64,000 bases of DNA, taken from assembly GCF_900114455.1 (NCBI RefSeq), contig NZ_FOTC01000003.1:308124-372123 (forward strand), read 5' to 3'. Below the pieces are notes generated by a model. It ran no database searches. It was given only the letters and a program-made list of their open reading frames with translations, and was not told where the DNA came from. This document shows, one piece after another, positions 1 through 8,076 of the stretch; the stretch's first letter is position 1; each line of letters begins with the position of its first letter. A program made the translations under genes and the position numbers. The stretch comes from Halogranum rubrum (GTDB taxonomy: Archaea > Halobacteriota > Halobacteria > Halobacteriales > Haloferacaceae).

Positions 1-480
1 AGTGAGTACGTCGACGCGGGCTACTACTGGAACGCGGGTATCTTCGCGTGGACGCCGGAGTCGTTGCTGTCGGCGGCCCGCGACTCGCCGCTGGAACCGC
101 TGGTCGACGCACTCGACGCGGGCGAGGAGGAGCGTGGCTTCGACGACGTTCCCGAGGTGAGCATCGACTACGCGGTGATGGAACGTGCCGACCACGCCGC
201 CGTCGTCCCGGCGACGTTCACGTGGGACGACTTGGGGTCGTGGGACGCACTGGAACGCGTGCTCGACGCCGACGAGGACGGGAACGTCGCACTCGGCGAG
301 TCGCTGACGGTAGACTGCGAGAACACCGTCGTCGCGAGCGACGACAAACACGTCTCGCTCGTCGGCGTCTCTGACCTCGCCGTCGTCGCGTGGGACGACC
401 GAGTGCTCGTCGTGCCGAAAGAGGACGCACAGCGCGTGCGCGAAGTCGTGTCGCAGTTGAAACAGGAAGGGCGGTTTTAG
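1..480 (+). CDS. Mannose-1-phosphate guanylyltransferase family protein, C-terminal part
   Basis: The gene is cut by the window start; 159 residues are visible in frame 1. The segments YYWNAGIFAW and SIDYAVME, followed by TFTWDDLGSWDAL, are typical of mannose-1-phosphate guanylyltransferases (ManC/GMP type), which make GDP-mannose from GTP and mannose-1-phosphate for glycan synthesis. The last ~60 residues match the usual beta-rich C-terminal end. No mannose isomerase domain follows. The ORF stops 9 nt before the end of the convergent SDR gene. The exact sugar substrate is inferred; another sugar-phosphate nucleotidyltransferase is possible. Confidence 0.85.
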   Translation, partial: SEYVDAGYYWNAGIFAWTPESLLSAARDSPLEPLVDALDAGEEERGFDDVPEVSIDYAVMERADHAAVVPATFTWDDLGSWDALERVLDADEDGNVALGESLTVDCENTVVASDDKHVSLVGVSDLAVVAWDDRVLVVPKEDAQRVREVVSQLKQEGRF

Positions 481-489
481 TCTACTAGT

Positions 490-1275
490 CTAACTCCGCA
501 GTCGCCCACCGTCGACAGGGAGGGCGACGCCGTTGACGAAGCTCGCGCGGCGACTGGCGAGGAACGTGACGACGTCGCCGAGTTCGCGCGGGTCGCCGAC
601 GCGACCCAGTGGAATGTCGTCGGCCCAACTCTGTAGGCCTTCGTCGTAGCTGTCGTACTCGCCACGGTCGACCGAATCCTCGACGAGTTCCTCGATACGC
701 GCCGTCTCGTGGGCACCGGGCAGGACGGCGTTGGCACGCACGTTCGGGGCGTACTCCCGAGCGAGCGTCTTCACGAGGCCGATGACGCCCCGGCGGACGG
801 CGTTCGAGAGGACGAGGCCGTCGATAGCCTCCTGCACACTGGTCGAGGTGATGCAGGTGACGGTGCCCGCCTCGCTCTGTTTCAGGTAGGGAGCGGCCGT
901 CTTGACCGTCCAGACGACGCTCATCACGAGCATGTCGTACGCGCCGTACCACTCCTTCTCGGTCAGCTCGTCGAACGTGCCCGGCGGAACACCGCCGGCA
1001 GAGGTGACGAGATGGTCGATACCGCCGAACTCGTCGACGGTGACTTCGACGAGGTTCTCGATGCTGTCGGGGTCGGTGATGTCGGCTTCGACGCCGACGA
1101 CGCGACCCGTGCCGACACCTTCGAGCGCCGTCTCGGCAGTGGCGAGTTTCTCGGCGTCACGACCACAGACGACCACGTTCGCGCCCGCCTCGGCGAGCGA
1201 TTCGGCGCTTCCGTAACCCAGTCCGGCGGAACTCGCGGTGACGAGTGCGACGTCGTCCTCCAGTTCGAGGTTCAT
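490..1275 (-). CDS. SDR family oxidoreductase with atypical active site
   Basis: A 261-residue short-chain dehydrogenase/reductase. The N-terminal nucleotide-binding motif is seen as TASSAGLGYG (residues 14-23), and a C-terminal FVNGVALPVDGG segment is typical of classical SDRs. The usual catalytic YxxxK is absent: the matching stretch reads LVLSNAVRRGVIGL, so Tyr and Lys are replaced by Ser/Asn and Arg. A subgroup of bacterial and archaeal SDRs has this SNxxR pattern, so the change is probably old rather than decay. Substrate unknown. The gene lies convergent to the sugar nucleotidyltransferase, and no partner gene suggests a pathway. Confidence 0.85.
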   Translation of the reverse strand: MNLELEDDVALVTASSAGLGYGSAESLAEAGANVVVCGRDAEKLATAETALEGVGTGRVVGVEADITDPDSIENLVEVTVDEFGGIDHLVTSAGGVPPGTFDELTEKEWYGAYDMLVMSVVWTVKTAAPYLKQSEAGTVTCITSTSVQEAIDGLVLSNAVRRGVIGLVKTLAREYAPNVRANAVLPGAHETARIEELVEDSVDRGEYDSYDEGLQSWADDIPLGRVGDPRELGDVVTFLASRRASFVNGVALPVDGGRLRS

Positions 1276-1359
1276 GCGTTGGGTGTCTCGGTGGGGTGAC
1301 TAAAGTGTGCGTCTCGACTCGACAGTCCACGTCGACTGTGGTGGGACGACCCGAACGGG

Positions 1360-1515
1360 CTACGAGTAGTGCTTGTAGAGGGCGAGTGCGAGGACCAGTA
1401 GCAGCGGAACGAACGGAAGTGCGTCCCGAAGTGGTATCAAGAACAGCAGTATCGAACCCATCACGACGAACTCGAGGGCGACCAAGACGCTGACTCTCTC
1501 GTGTGAACTCGTCAT
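1360..1515 (-). CDS. Small two-helix membrane protein
   Basis: A 51-codon reading frame starts at an ATG and encodes MTSSHERVSVLVALEF, a hydrophobic stretch, a short polar turn (PLRDALP), a second hydrophobic stretch and a basic end (YKHYS). Third codon positions are mostly G or C, as in neighbouring genes, and it fills most of the gap between the SDR and Tfx genes. It has the topology of a helical hairpin in the membrane. No family is recognised and function is unknown. Confidence 0.5.
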   Translation of the reverse strand: MTSSHERVSVLVALEFVVMGSILLFLIPLRDALPFVPLLLVLALALYKHYS

Positions 1516-1630
1516 CGCTCGAATCAGTTCCTACGAACCGACTCACGTGGCAGGGAGTATCAATGTGACGCTGGTGAAACCGGTTCGAGACGGAGTAGAG
1601 ACCGACAGAACGGCCATCAACAGGTAGCCG

Positions 1631-2095
1631 CTACCCCGAACGGCGAACCCGCACCGCACCGTCGCTCGTCACGCCGACGAGAATCGACTCGCGAACCTCT
1701 CGGCCCTGTACCGCGTCGCCGGCGGCGTCGCTGACCAGTTTCATCAGGTCCGGGGCGGTGTGGTTGACCTTCACACCGGCCTCGTCACAGGCGTCGTAGA
1801 CCAGTTTCGGCACGTCGTAGAGGTCCGTTCCGGCGGTGACGTCGACCTGCACGGGGGCGGTGAGCGCCTCCGCGAAGGCGACCGTCTCGCGTGCCTTCTC
1901 GACGTTCGAACGAGCGCTCGCCTCGATGCTGGAGACGTTCGCGCGCGACGTGCCGAGGCGGTCGGCGATGACCGTCTGGCGGACGCCGCGTTCACGGAGG
2001 GCAAGCACTTCGGCCTGCCGGCGCGTCAGAATGCTCTGGTCGGGGTCGAACCCGGCCTGCGCCAGCAGGGTGTCGACGTCGAGGGCATCGTCCAT
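1631..2095 (-). CDS. Tfx family DNA-binding transcriptional regulator
   Basis: 154 residues. The N-terminal half holds a helix-turn-helix of the sigma-70 region 4 type: LTRRQAEVLALRERGVRQ followed by IADRLGTSRANVSSIEASA, at residues ~23-65. The C-terminal half (VDVTAGTDLYDVPKLVYDACDE onward) matches the conserved domain of archaeal Tfx proteins. Tfx was described in Methanothermobacter as a regulator of a molybdenum formylmethanofuran dehydrogenase operon; that operon is not expected here, so the target is unknown. The gene stands alone between convergent and divergent neighbours. Confidence 0.85.
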   Translation of the reverse strand: MDDALDVDTLLAQAGFDPDQSILTRRQAEVLALRERGVRQTVIADRLGTSRANVSSIEASARSNVEKARETVAFAEALTAPVQVDVTAGTDLYDVPKLVYDACDEAGVKVNHTAPDLMKLVSDAAGDAVQGREVRESILVGVTSDGAVRVRRSG

Positions 2096-2171
2096 GCGGA
2101 CGCTTGGCGACCGAGTCGCAAAAAAGTACAGAAATCACTGTCCACGGCCGAGTCGAGGTGTCGTGCGCCGA

Positions 2172-2618
2172 CTACGAACCCCAGAAGTTGTCTCGGCTAC
2201 CGAGACGCTCTGGGCGGTCGGGACGGTCACGGCCACGCTTCCGGTCGGGCGTGTCGTCCTTGGACTCCTCTTCGTCGGCCTCTTCCATCGGAAGCCGCTC
2301 TATCTCCTCTGCGCGGGCGTGATTCGACATGACGCGGAGAATCTTCACCCGAGCGCGAGCGTCGGGGAGGATACCGTCGACCATGACGATGAAGCCGTCT
2401 TCGGTCCGACCGACGCCGGCACCGCTCTCGTGGATGTCGGTCACCTCGACGATGACCTCCTCGCCGGGTTTGACTGGCTGTTGCTTCAGGTCGCGAATCG
2501 GCTGGTTGTAGTGTTGACACCATTCGGCGCCGCCGCGGTCACCGTAGTGCTGACAGCCCATCCCTTGGATGCGCTCCTGGAAGCTCGGGCAATCGTCGGC
2601 CAGTGGACAGTCTGGCAT
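2172..2618 (-). CDS. TRAM domain protein with N-terminal cysteine cluster
   Basis: 148 residues. Residues 1-42 hold five cysteines (MPDCPLADDC, then MGCQHY and WCQHY), suggesting a metal site. Residues ~52-108 form a TRAM domain (VIVEVTDIHESGAGVGRTEDG, then GFIVMVDGILPDARARVKI), an RNA-binding beta-barrel also found in tRNA/rRNA methyltransferases. The last 40 residues are charged and low in complexity (DEEESKDDTPDRKRGRD). Small TRAM proteins are common in haloarchaea and are thought to bind RNA; the cysteine cluster sets this one apart. Role inferred only from the domain. Confidence 0.85.
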   Translation of the reverse strand: MPDCPLADDCPSFQERIQGMGCQHYGDRGGAEWCQHYNQPIRDLKQQPVKPGEEVIVEVTDIHESGAGVGRTEDGFIVMVDGILPDARARVKILRVMSNHARAEEIERLPMEEADEEESKDDTPDRKRGRDRPDRPERLGSRDNFWGS

Positions 2619-2728
2619 AGTCGTGACTACCCCGGGGTCGGTCTAAACCCTTCCGTTCGGCCGATTGGGACGGTTCGAGCGACTATCCCAATCGAAACCC
2701 TTTCGCCGTCACTCACCAACCCCCGGCC

Positions 2729-3418
2729 ATGAGCCGCCGCGTTCCCGAGTTCGCGCTCGTCATCGGAGGCTTCCTCGCACTCACCGTCCTCGCCACCGGC
2801 GTCGCCTTCACTGGCGACGTCGCCCGGTCGGTGCTCACGGCGGCCATCGTCGGGACGCCGTTCGGCGTCTACGCCGTCCACCACAGCGACGACCCCACCA
2901 CCGTCCTTCCACCGCAACTCGTCCTCGCCGGGGCCGCTGTCCTCGGCGGACTCCTCCTCGTCGCCGCCGTCCCCGGCTCGACGGAACGCCTGCCGCGACG
3001 TCTCCTCTACGCGCTGTTCGTCGCGCTCGTCGTCGGTCTGCCACTGGCAACCTACGCCGTCCGATACGGCGACCTTCGACCGCTCCCGCCGCGACCGACG
3101 GCCGCGGGTTCGGCGCTCGTCGGTCTCGCGCTCCTCGTCGTGGGGCCACTCGTCGGCGACGCGGTGCTCGGTGCGGTCGACGCAGTACTCGTCTTTCTCG
3201 CCGGAAACGGCTACGCCGACGCCCACGGTGTCGGGCCGACTCGACGCGTTCGCCGAGCGCTCGTCGTCGCCGGCGGCCTGCTGTGTGTCGGTCTGGTCGC
3301 GCTCGGAATCGTCGTCGGGTCGACGACGACGCTCTTCCCGTGGGTGGTCGCCGGTATCGCTGCGGCGCTCGCACCGAGTCTCCACTACGCGTTATCGATA
3401 GAACGAGAGGGTCGATAG
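2729..3418 (+). CDS. Conserved multi-pass membrane protein, function unknown
   Basis: 229 residues with about seven hydrophobic segments (around residues 8-28, 33-48, 60-82, 90-108, 125-145, 148-160, 175-222) separated by short charged loops. No catalytic or transport motif is recognised. The ATG at 2729 follows a short AT-containing stretch (TTTCGCC near 2701) and gives the first transmembrane segment near the N-terminus. It is convergent with the MutS-like gene. Likely a haloarchaea-specific family. Confidence 0.7.
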   Translation: MSRRVPEFALVIGGFLALTVLATGVAFTGDVARSVLTAAIVGTPFGVYAVHHSDDPTTVLPPQLVLAGAAVLGGLLLVAAVPGSTERLPRRLLYALFVALVVGLPLATYAVRYGDLRPLPPRPTAAGSALVGLALLVVGPLVGDAVLGAVDAVLVFLAGNGYADAHGVGPTRRVRRALVVAGGLLCVGLVALGIVVGSTTTLFPWVVAGIAAALAPSLHYALSIEREGR

Positions 3419-3454
3419 CGCAAGGGAAGAGTCGATAGCGCGGAGACGAGACGG

Positions 3455-5425
3455 TCAGAACTTCTTCAACAGGCGGTCGTAGAAGGCGTTTCCGCTCTCA
3501 CCGGCCAACTTCTCGACGATGAGTTCCGGCGTCGACCGCGCGAGGTGGTCTTTGACTGGCGAGCGGTTCACCTGCAGTTTGCCGTCTTTGAGTCCCACAG
3601 CCTCGATACCGTCGACGGCGACGGGGAAGTCTGCCGCCTCTCGAATCTCCCCGGCGAGGTGCGAGACGAACACCGCCGTCGTCCGCTGGCCGTCGAGTTC
3701 TTCGAGGATACCGGCGATAATCTTCGCACTCGCGCCCGGTTCGGTGATGCTCTCCAGTTCGTCGACGAGCACGAGGCGGTTCTCCGCTCCTTCGGTCAGT
3801 GCGGCGAAGTCCTGTAGCGTACTCTCGAACGCGCCGGCGTCGAGCGTCCCCTGCGACTTCGCGTAGTAGTGTAACTCCTCGACGACGCCGAGTTCGACAC
3901 GTTCGGCCGGGACGGGCAGTCCCATGTGTGCGAGGAGGACGATGACGCCCACCAGATCGAGCGTCGACGTCTTCCCCCCGCTGTTGACACCGGAGAGGAG
4001 CGTGACGCCCGACACCTCGTAGTCGACGGGGTCCACGTCGGCGAAGTCGACGTCCAAGAGCGGCGACCGGCCACCTTCGATGTCGAATCCCTCTCTGCCG
4101 AACTCGGGAAGGACGCACTCGAAGTCACGGGCGAACCGGGCGACGGCGAGTTCGACGTCGAGTTCCAGCGCGTCGCGGACGAGCGTCTCGACCGGGTCGC
4201 GCAGGTCACCGAGGTCGGTCGCCAAGTCGGCTTTCAGCCGCGCCGCACGCTGGTCGCGGGCCGCTCCCAACTCGGTCTCCAGTCTCGCGGCGACGTCCTC
4301 GCGGTGGTCGACCGGAAACGACGGGTCGGTCGGAAAGAGGCGGTCGACGGGGCCGTCCTCGCCCGACTTGAGCGAGAGGCTGTCGACGAGGTGTTCGCGG
4401 GCCTTCGCCAACGCCTCGTCGTACTCGTCGGCCAGTTCTCTGTCCAAGAGCGAGTCGACCCGCGCACCCTGCTCGACGAGCGAGAGGAAGTCCGTCCCCT
4501 CGATGGTGACGTCCTGCTCGCGGATGGCGTCGCGCAGGTGGTCGTTGGCGACGGACTCGGCGGTGGAGACGGCGGCGTCTACGTCGTCGACGGCGGCCGT
4601 CAGGCGGGCCAACTCGTCGTCGCCGACGAGTTCGCCGTCGTCGTCGACGCGAGCGAGTCCGTCGCGCAGGTCGGCGAGCGAGCACGCCGGGTCCATACCC
4701 GCGGCTTCGTGGACTTCGGCGGCGGCTTTCAGCCGACTCCGGTTCACCGCGAAGAAGTCGAGCAGGCGTTCGGGGACGATGTCCTCGGGATGCTCCAAGG
4801 CGTCCGGACGGACGCGAACGTCTCCCTCGACGTCGATGCCCGCGAACGACTCGTCGAGGACGACGACCGTCGAGTACGAGCGGGCGAGTTCGGCGATGTC
4901 GCGGCCGTCTTCGACGATTTCGACGGAGAGTTCGGGGTAGGCGTCCTCGGCCTCGGCGTAGCGTTCGGCGTCGGCGGTGGCGAGACAGCGTTCGCGGACG
5001 CGCTGGGTCGGCGCCGACTGGAGCGGGGCGACTCCCGAGAGCGCGTCGAGGACAGCGTCGTCGACGTCGCGGTCCATCGCGTCACCGACGAAGGCGCGGA
5101 CCTCTTCGATGCGCGACTCGGCGGCGCTCGGAAACAGCGTCTGCAGGCGTTTTCTGGCGTAGGTCGTCTGCGTCCGCGCCTGCAAGAGGCCGAGGACGTC
5201 GTCGTACAGTTCGCGGGTGTGGTCCGTCGCGAGAAAGTCACCGTCGTCGCCGTGTTGCTGTCGAATCGCCGCCCGCGCGATGGCGGCCGCTCGACCTTCG
5301 GTGAGACCGGGCGCTCGGGCGAGTGCGGCCACGTCACCGTCGCGAAGTGCCCGTTCGGCGTCGTCGAGACTGGCCAGCGAGGCGGCCGTCTTCTCGCCGA
5401 CACCGGGGATGGCCGTGAACTCCAT
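3455..5425 (-). CDS. MutS-related ATPase with N-terminal helix-hairpin-helix
   Basis: 656 residues. Residues 1-55 hold a helix-hairpin-helix pair (AIPGVGEKTAASL and RAPGLTEGRAAAI) likely to bind DNA. A long helical middle (residues ~65-440) resembles the lever/clamp part of MutS proteins. The C-terminal ABC-type ATPase has Walker A GVNSGGKT (479-486), Walker B LVLVDE (551-556) and FVSHL (switch His). There is no mismatch-reading domain and no Smr nuclease domain, so it is neither MutS1 nor canonical MutS2. The role is probably recognition or remodelling of branched or damaged DNA, by analogy with MutS4/5-type clamps. It stands alone. Confidence 0.85.
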   Translation of the reverse strand: MEFTAIPGVGEKTAASLASLDDAERALRDGDVAALARAPGLTEGRAAAIARAAIRQQHGDDGDFLATDHTRELYDDVLGLLQARTQTTYARKRLQTLFPSAAESRIEEVRAFVGDAMDRDVDDAVLDALSGVAPLQSAPTQRVRERCLATADAERYAEAEDAYPELSVEIVEDGRDIAELARSYSTVVVLDESFAGIDVEGDVRVRPDALEHPEDIVPERLLDFFAVNRSRLKAAAEVHEAAGMDPACSLADLRDGLARVDDDGELVGDDELARLTAAVDDVDAAVSTAESVANDHLRDAIREQDVTIEGTDFLSLVEQGARVDSLLDRELADEYDEALAKAREHLVDSLSLKSGEDGPVDRLFPTDPSFPVDHREDVAARLETELGAARDQRAARLKADLATDLGDLRDPVETLVRDALELDVELAVARFARDFECVLPEFGREGFDIEGGRSPLLDVDFADVDPVDYEVSGVTLLSGVNSGGKTSTLDLVGVIVLLAHMGLPVPAERVELGVVEELHYYAKSQGTLDAGAFESTLQDFAALTEGAENRLVLVDELESITEPGASAKIIAGILEELDGQRTTAVFVSHLAGEIREAADFPVAVDGIEAVGLKDGKLQVNRSPVKDHLARSTPELIVEKLAGESGNAFYDRLLKKF

Positions 5426-5500
5426 TCGTCCCGGGGTATTGCGGGCTTTGATAAAACGTTGCGGGTCGGTAGCAGGAGCGGGAGCCAGAACCGGTCGCCG

Positions 5501-5857
5501 CTACGAGCGGTCGGTCCCGTCGTTCGTTGCCGACTCGCTCTCCTCGTCGCCGGACGCACTCATTCCGGGGAGATGCGACCGCGCGTACTCGGACATCTCG
5601 GCGAAGCCGATAGACCGGTCGATGCTATCGACGAGGTCACTGAGCGACTCTCCGGGTGCGAGTTCCCGGCGGTTGACCCACCCCGAGGAGTCGTCTCGTA
5701 GCTCCGTCGGACCGAGGTCCGTCTCCAGCAGGAGACGGTCGTCCGGGTGGTAGTACGCGACGCCACCCTCCGCGCTCGTCCCGAGCAGTCGTGCCCCGTC
5801 GTGTTCCTCCGGATACGACTCGTCGTCGTCGTCATCCCGAGGGTTCGTGTCGGTCAT
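5501..5857 (-). CDS. Acidic haloarchaeal hypothetical protein
   Basis: 118 residues from the ATG at 5857; an upstream extension exists in frame but has no convincing start and overlaps larE antisense. The protein begins MTDTNPRDDDDDESYPEEHD, has a core with GGVAYYHPDDRLLLETDLG and SSGWVNRRELAPGESLSDL, and ends in an acidic Ser/Glu-rich tail. No known domain recognised. It is divergent from larE with ~130 nt between the starts. Confidence 0.7.
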   Translation of the reverse strand: MTDTNPRDDDDDESYPEEHDGARLLGTSAEGGVAYYHPDDRLLLETDLGPTELRDDSSGWVNRRELAPGESLSDLVDSIDRSIGFAEMSEYARSHLPGMSASGDEESESATNDGTDRS

Positions 5858-5989
5858 TGGGCGTTCCTCATCCACTCGTTCGGCGGGAGCGTTCCTGACT
5901 CTTGTGGCACTCCGGACCACAGAGTCGGTCGTCCGCCCCGGTTGCGCGAAAGGCAACGCGCTTTTGCAGTCGCGCGGGTAACGCAGGGT

Positions 5990-6859
5990 ATGACCCTCGA
6001 CGAGAAGTTGTCGGCCGTCCGGACGTCGCTCGCGGAGCGAGACGGCGTCCTCGTTGCGTTCTCCGGCGGCGTCGACTCGGCCGTCGTCGCCACGCTCGCT
6101 CGCGACGCCCTCGGTGACGACGCCGTCGCCTGCACTGCCCGCAGCGAGACGCTCCCCGAGGCAGAACTCGGTGACGCGAAGCGCGTCGCGGACGAAATCG
6201 GCATCCGTCACGAACTCGTCGAGTTCTCCGAACTCGACAACCCGGACTTCGTCACCAACGACGGCGAGCGGTGCTATCACTGCCGGACGATGCGACTCGG
6301 CAAGATGTACGAGAGGGCACAGGAGTTGGGAATCGACACCGTCTGCGACGGCACCAACGCCTCCGACCCCGGCGAAGGCCACCGACCGGGCCTCCGCGCC
6401 GTCGAAGAGTTGGAAGTCTTCTCACCGCTCCTCGCACACGACATCACTAAAGACGAGGTGCGCGAAATCGCCGACCGTTACGACCTCTCTGTCGCCGACA
6501 AACCGTCGATGGCCTGTCTCTCCTCGCGCATCCCGACCGGTCTGGAAGTCACCGAAGAGAAACTCTCACGCGTCGAGAAGGCCGAACGCGTCCTCCGGAC
6601 GTGGGGGTTCACCCAGTTCCGCGTCCGCGACCACGACGGACTCGCCCGCATCGAGGTGTCCGAAGAAGAACTCGACGACGCACTCGACCCCGAGTTCGTC
6701 CGTGCCGCCCGCGACCACCTCTCGGACCTCGGCTTCGACCACGTGACGCTGGACCTCCACGGCTACCAGACCGGCAGTGTGAGTCCGGCCAACGAGGCGT
6801 ACGACGAGGAACCGCTCGTCGCCGACGTGTTCGCCGAAGACTACCCGACCCGGAAGTAA
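5990..6859 (+). CDS. larE: LarE family ATP-pyrophosphatase / sulfur transferase
   Basis: 289 residues. The PP-loop is AFSGGVDSA (23-31). LarE activates a pyridinium carboxylate by adenylation and inserts sulfur to build the nickel-pincer nucleotide cofactor of lactate racemase and related enzymes. Cys95 and Cys98 (RCYHC) and Cys176 (MACLSSR) are present; Cys176 is the number of the sulfur-donating cysteine of Lactobacillus LarE. Three such cysteines recall the class in which a 4Fe-4S cluster carries the sulfur (inference). larB and larC are not in the window. The start at 5990 puts the PP-loop at the usual distance and removes a non-conserved 81-codon extension. Confidence 0.9.
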   Translation: MTLDEKLSAVRTSLAERDGVLVAFSGGVDSAVVATLARDALGDDAVACTARSETLPEAELGDAKRVADEIGIRHELVEFSELDNPDFVTNDGERCYHCRTMRLGKMYERAQELGIDTVCDGTNASDPGEGHRPGLRAVEELEVFSPLLAHDITKDEVREIADRYDLSVADKPSMACLSSRIPTGLEVTEEKLSRVEKAERVLRTWGFTQFRVRDHDGLARIEVSEEELDDALDPEFVRAARDHLSDLGFDHVTLDLHGYQTGSVSPANEAYDEEPLVADVFAEDYPTRK

Positions 6860-6860
6860 G

Positions 6861-7475
6861 CTACCGCGTCTCGTTCTCGCGAACGAGTTCGGGTGTCTCC
6901 GCGATGCGAATCTCGTTGAGCGCGCAGTTGTCCTGTTTCTGTCCGAGTATCGCATCGACGACGTCGAGACCTTTCAGGTCGGCGAGGACGAACCGAATCG
7001 GCCCGCCGTGAGTGACGACGAGAACAGTCTCGTGTGCTGCCGCTCCGTCGAGGAGCGCACGCCACGCAGCCAGGACACGTTCGCGCAGGTCGAGGAAACT
7101 CTCGCCACCCTTCGGTCGTTCTGTCGCCGCAGTGTAGCCGACGACGTCGAGCGCGTACTCGGGAAATCGACGGCGAACCGTCTCGTCGGTGAGTCCCTGG
7201 AGGAACCCGAAATCCCGCTCGCGCCACGCGGCGTCGAAGCGAGGCGTCGGAACCGAGGACGGGAGCGCGGCGACGAGCGACGCTGTCGTCTCTTGGGCGC
7301 GCAAGAGGTCCGAGGAGACGACCCGGTCGACGTCGTAGGCGGTGACGAGATACGCGGCGAGTGTCCGTGCCTGTTCGTGGCCGCGAGCGGTCAGTTGCGA
7401 CGGTGCCCACCCCTGTATCAACCCGTCGCGGTTCCACGTCGTCTCGCCGTGCCGGACGAGAAGTACCGTCGCCAT
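6861..7475 (-). CDS. Histidine phosphatase family protein
   Basis: 204 residues from the ATG at 7475 (MATVLLVRHGET). The phosphohistidine motif VRHGET lies at residues 7-12. Further family landmarks are the ERDFGFLQGLTDE stretch, KGGESFLDL and VVTHGGPIRF with the second catalytic His. This matches phosphoglycerate mutase/CobC-like phosphatases. The substrate cannot be told. It ends one base from the stop of larE on the other strand, a tight convergent arrangement. Confidence 0.9.
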   Translation of the reverse strand: MATVLLVRHGETTWNRDGLIQGWAPSQLTARGHEQARTLAAYLVTAYDVDRVVSSDLLRAQETTASLVAALPSSVPTPRFDAAWRERDFGFLQGLTDETVRRRFPEYALDVVGYTAATERPKGGESFLDLRERVLAAWRALLDGAAAHETVLVVTHGGPIRFVLADLKGLDVVDAILGQKQDNCALNEIRIAETPELVRENETR

Positions 7476-7572
7476 GGGTAGCCGTTCTCTGGACGACGAG
7501 ATGAGCGTTGCTCCGGAGCAGTGTCGGCACGTCGCACGCGAGATTGAACGTCTCAGCCGACGAGTGAGTGGT

Positions 7573-8073
7573 ATGCGAGAACTCACGACGAGTATCGACA
7601 TCGACGCGTCACCCGACGCAGTGTGGGACGTACTGACCGACTTCCGTCGCTATCCCGAGTGGAACCCGTTCATGCGCGTCGTCGGACGCGCAAACGAGGG
7701 TGCTCACTTAGTGGTCGAACTGACACCGCCGGGGGGGCGACAGTTCCGGTTCCGTCCCACCGTGACGCGGGTCGACCCCAACCACGAACTTCGGTGGCTG
7801 GGTCACCTGTTCGTCACGGGTCTCTACGACGGCGAACACCGGTTCACGCTGGAGGCGACTGACGAAGGGACGCGAACGCGGTTCACGCAGGCCGAGTCGT
7901 TCGGCGGCGTCCTCGCGGGCCTCGTCAACCGGTTCGTCGGGTCCGCAACCGAAGCGGGGTTCCGCGAGATGAACGCGGCGCTCAAGGAGCGAGTGGAGTC
8001 AGGCGTGAAAGGGGAGCAATCGTCCGCTGGAGTCGGCGACGGAAACGAGAGCGGCGACGAAGTGGCCGTCTAA
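7573..8073 (+). CDS. SRPBCC (START/polyketide cyclase-like) family protein
   Basis: 166 residues. The start MRELTTSIDIDASPDAVWDV followed by RYPEWNPFM is the typical opening of SRPBCC ligand-binding proteins (COG4891-like), which have a deep hydrophobic cavity. The C-terminus AEAGFREMNAALKERVE is also typical, then a Gly/Asp/Glu-rich tail of ~25 residues. The ligand is unknown. It is convergent with tatC with 3 nt between stops. Confidence 0.85.
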   Translation: MRELTTSIDIDASPDAVWDVLTDFRRYPEWNPFMRVVGRANEGAHLVVELTPPGGRQFRFRPTVTRVDPNHELRWLGHLFVTGLYDGEHRFTLEATDEGTRTRFTQAESFGGVLAGLVNRFVGSATEAGFREMNAALKERVESGVKGEQSSAGVGDGNESGDEVAV

Positions 8074-8076
8074 CTC

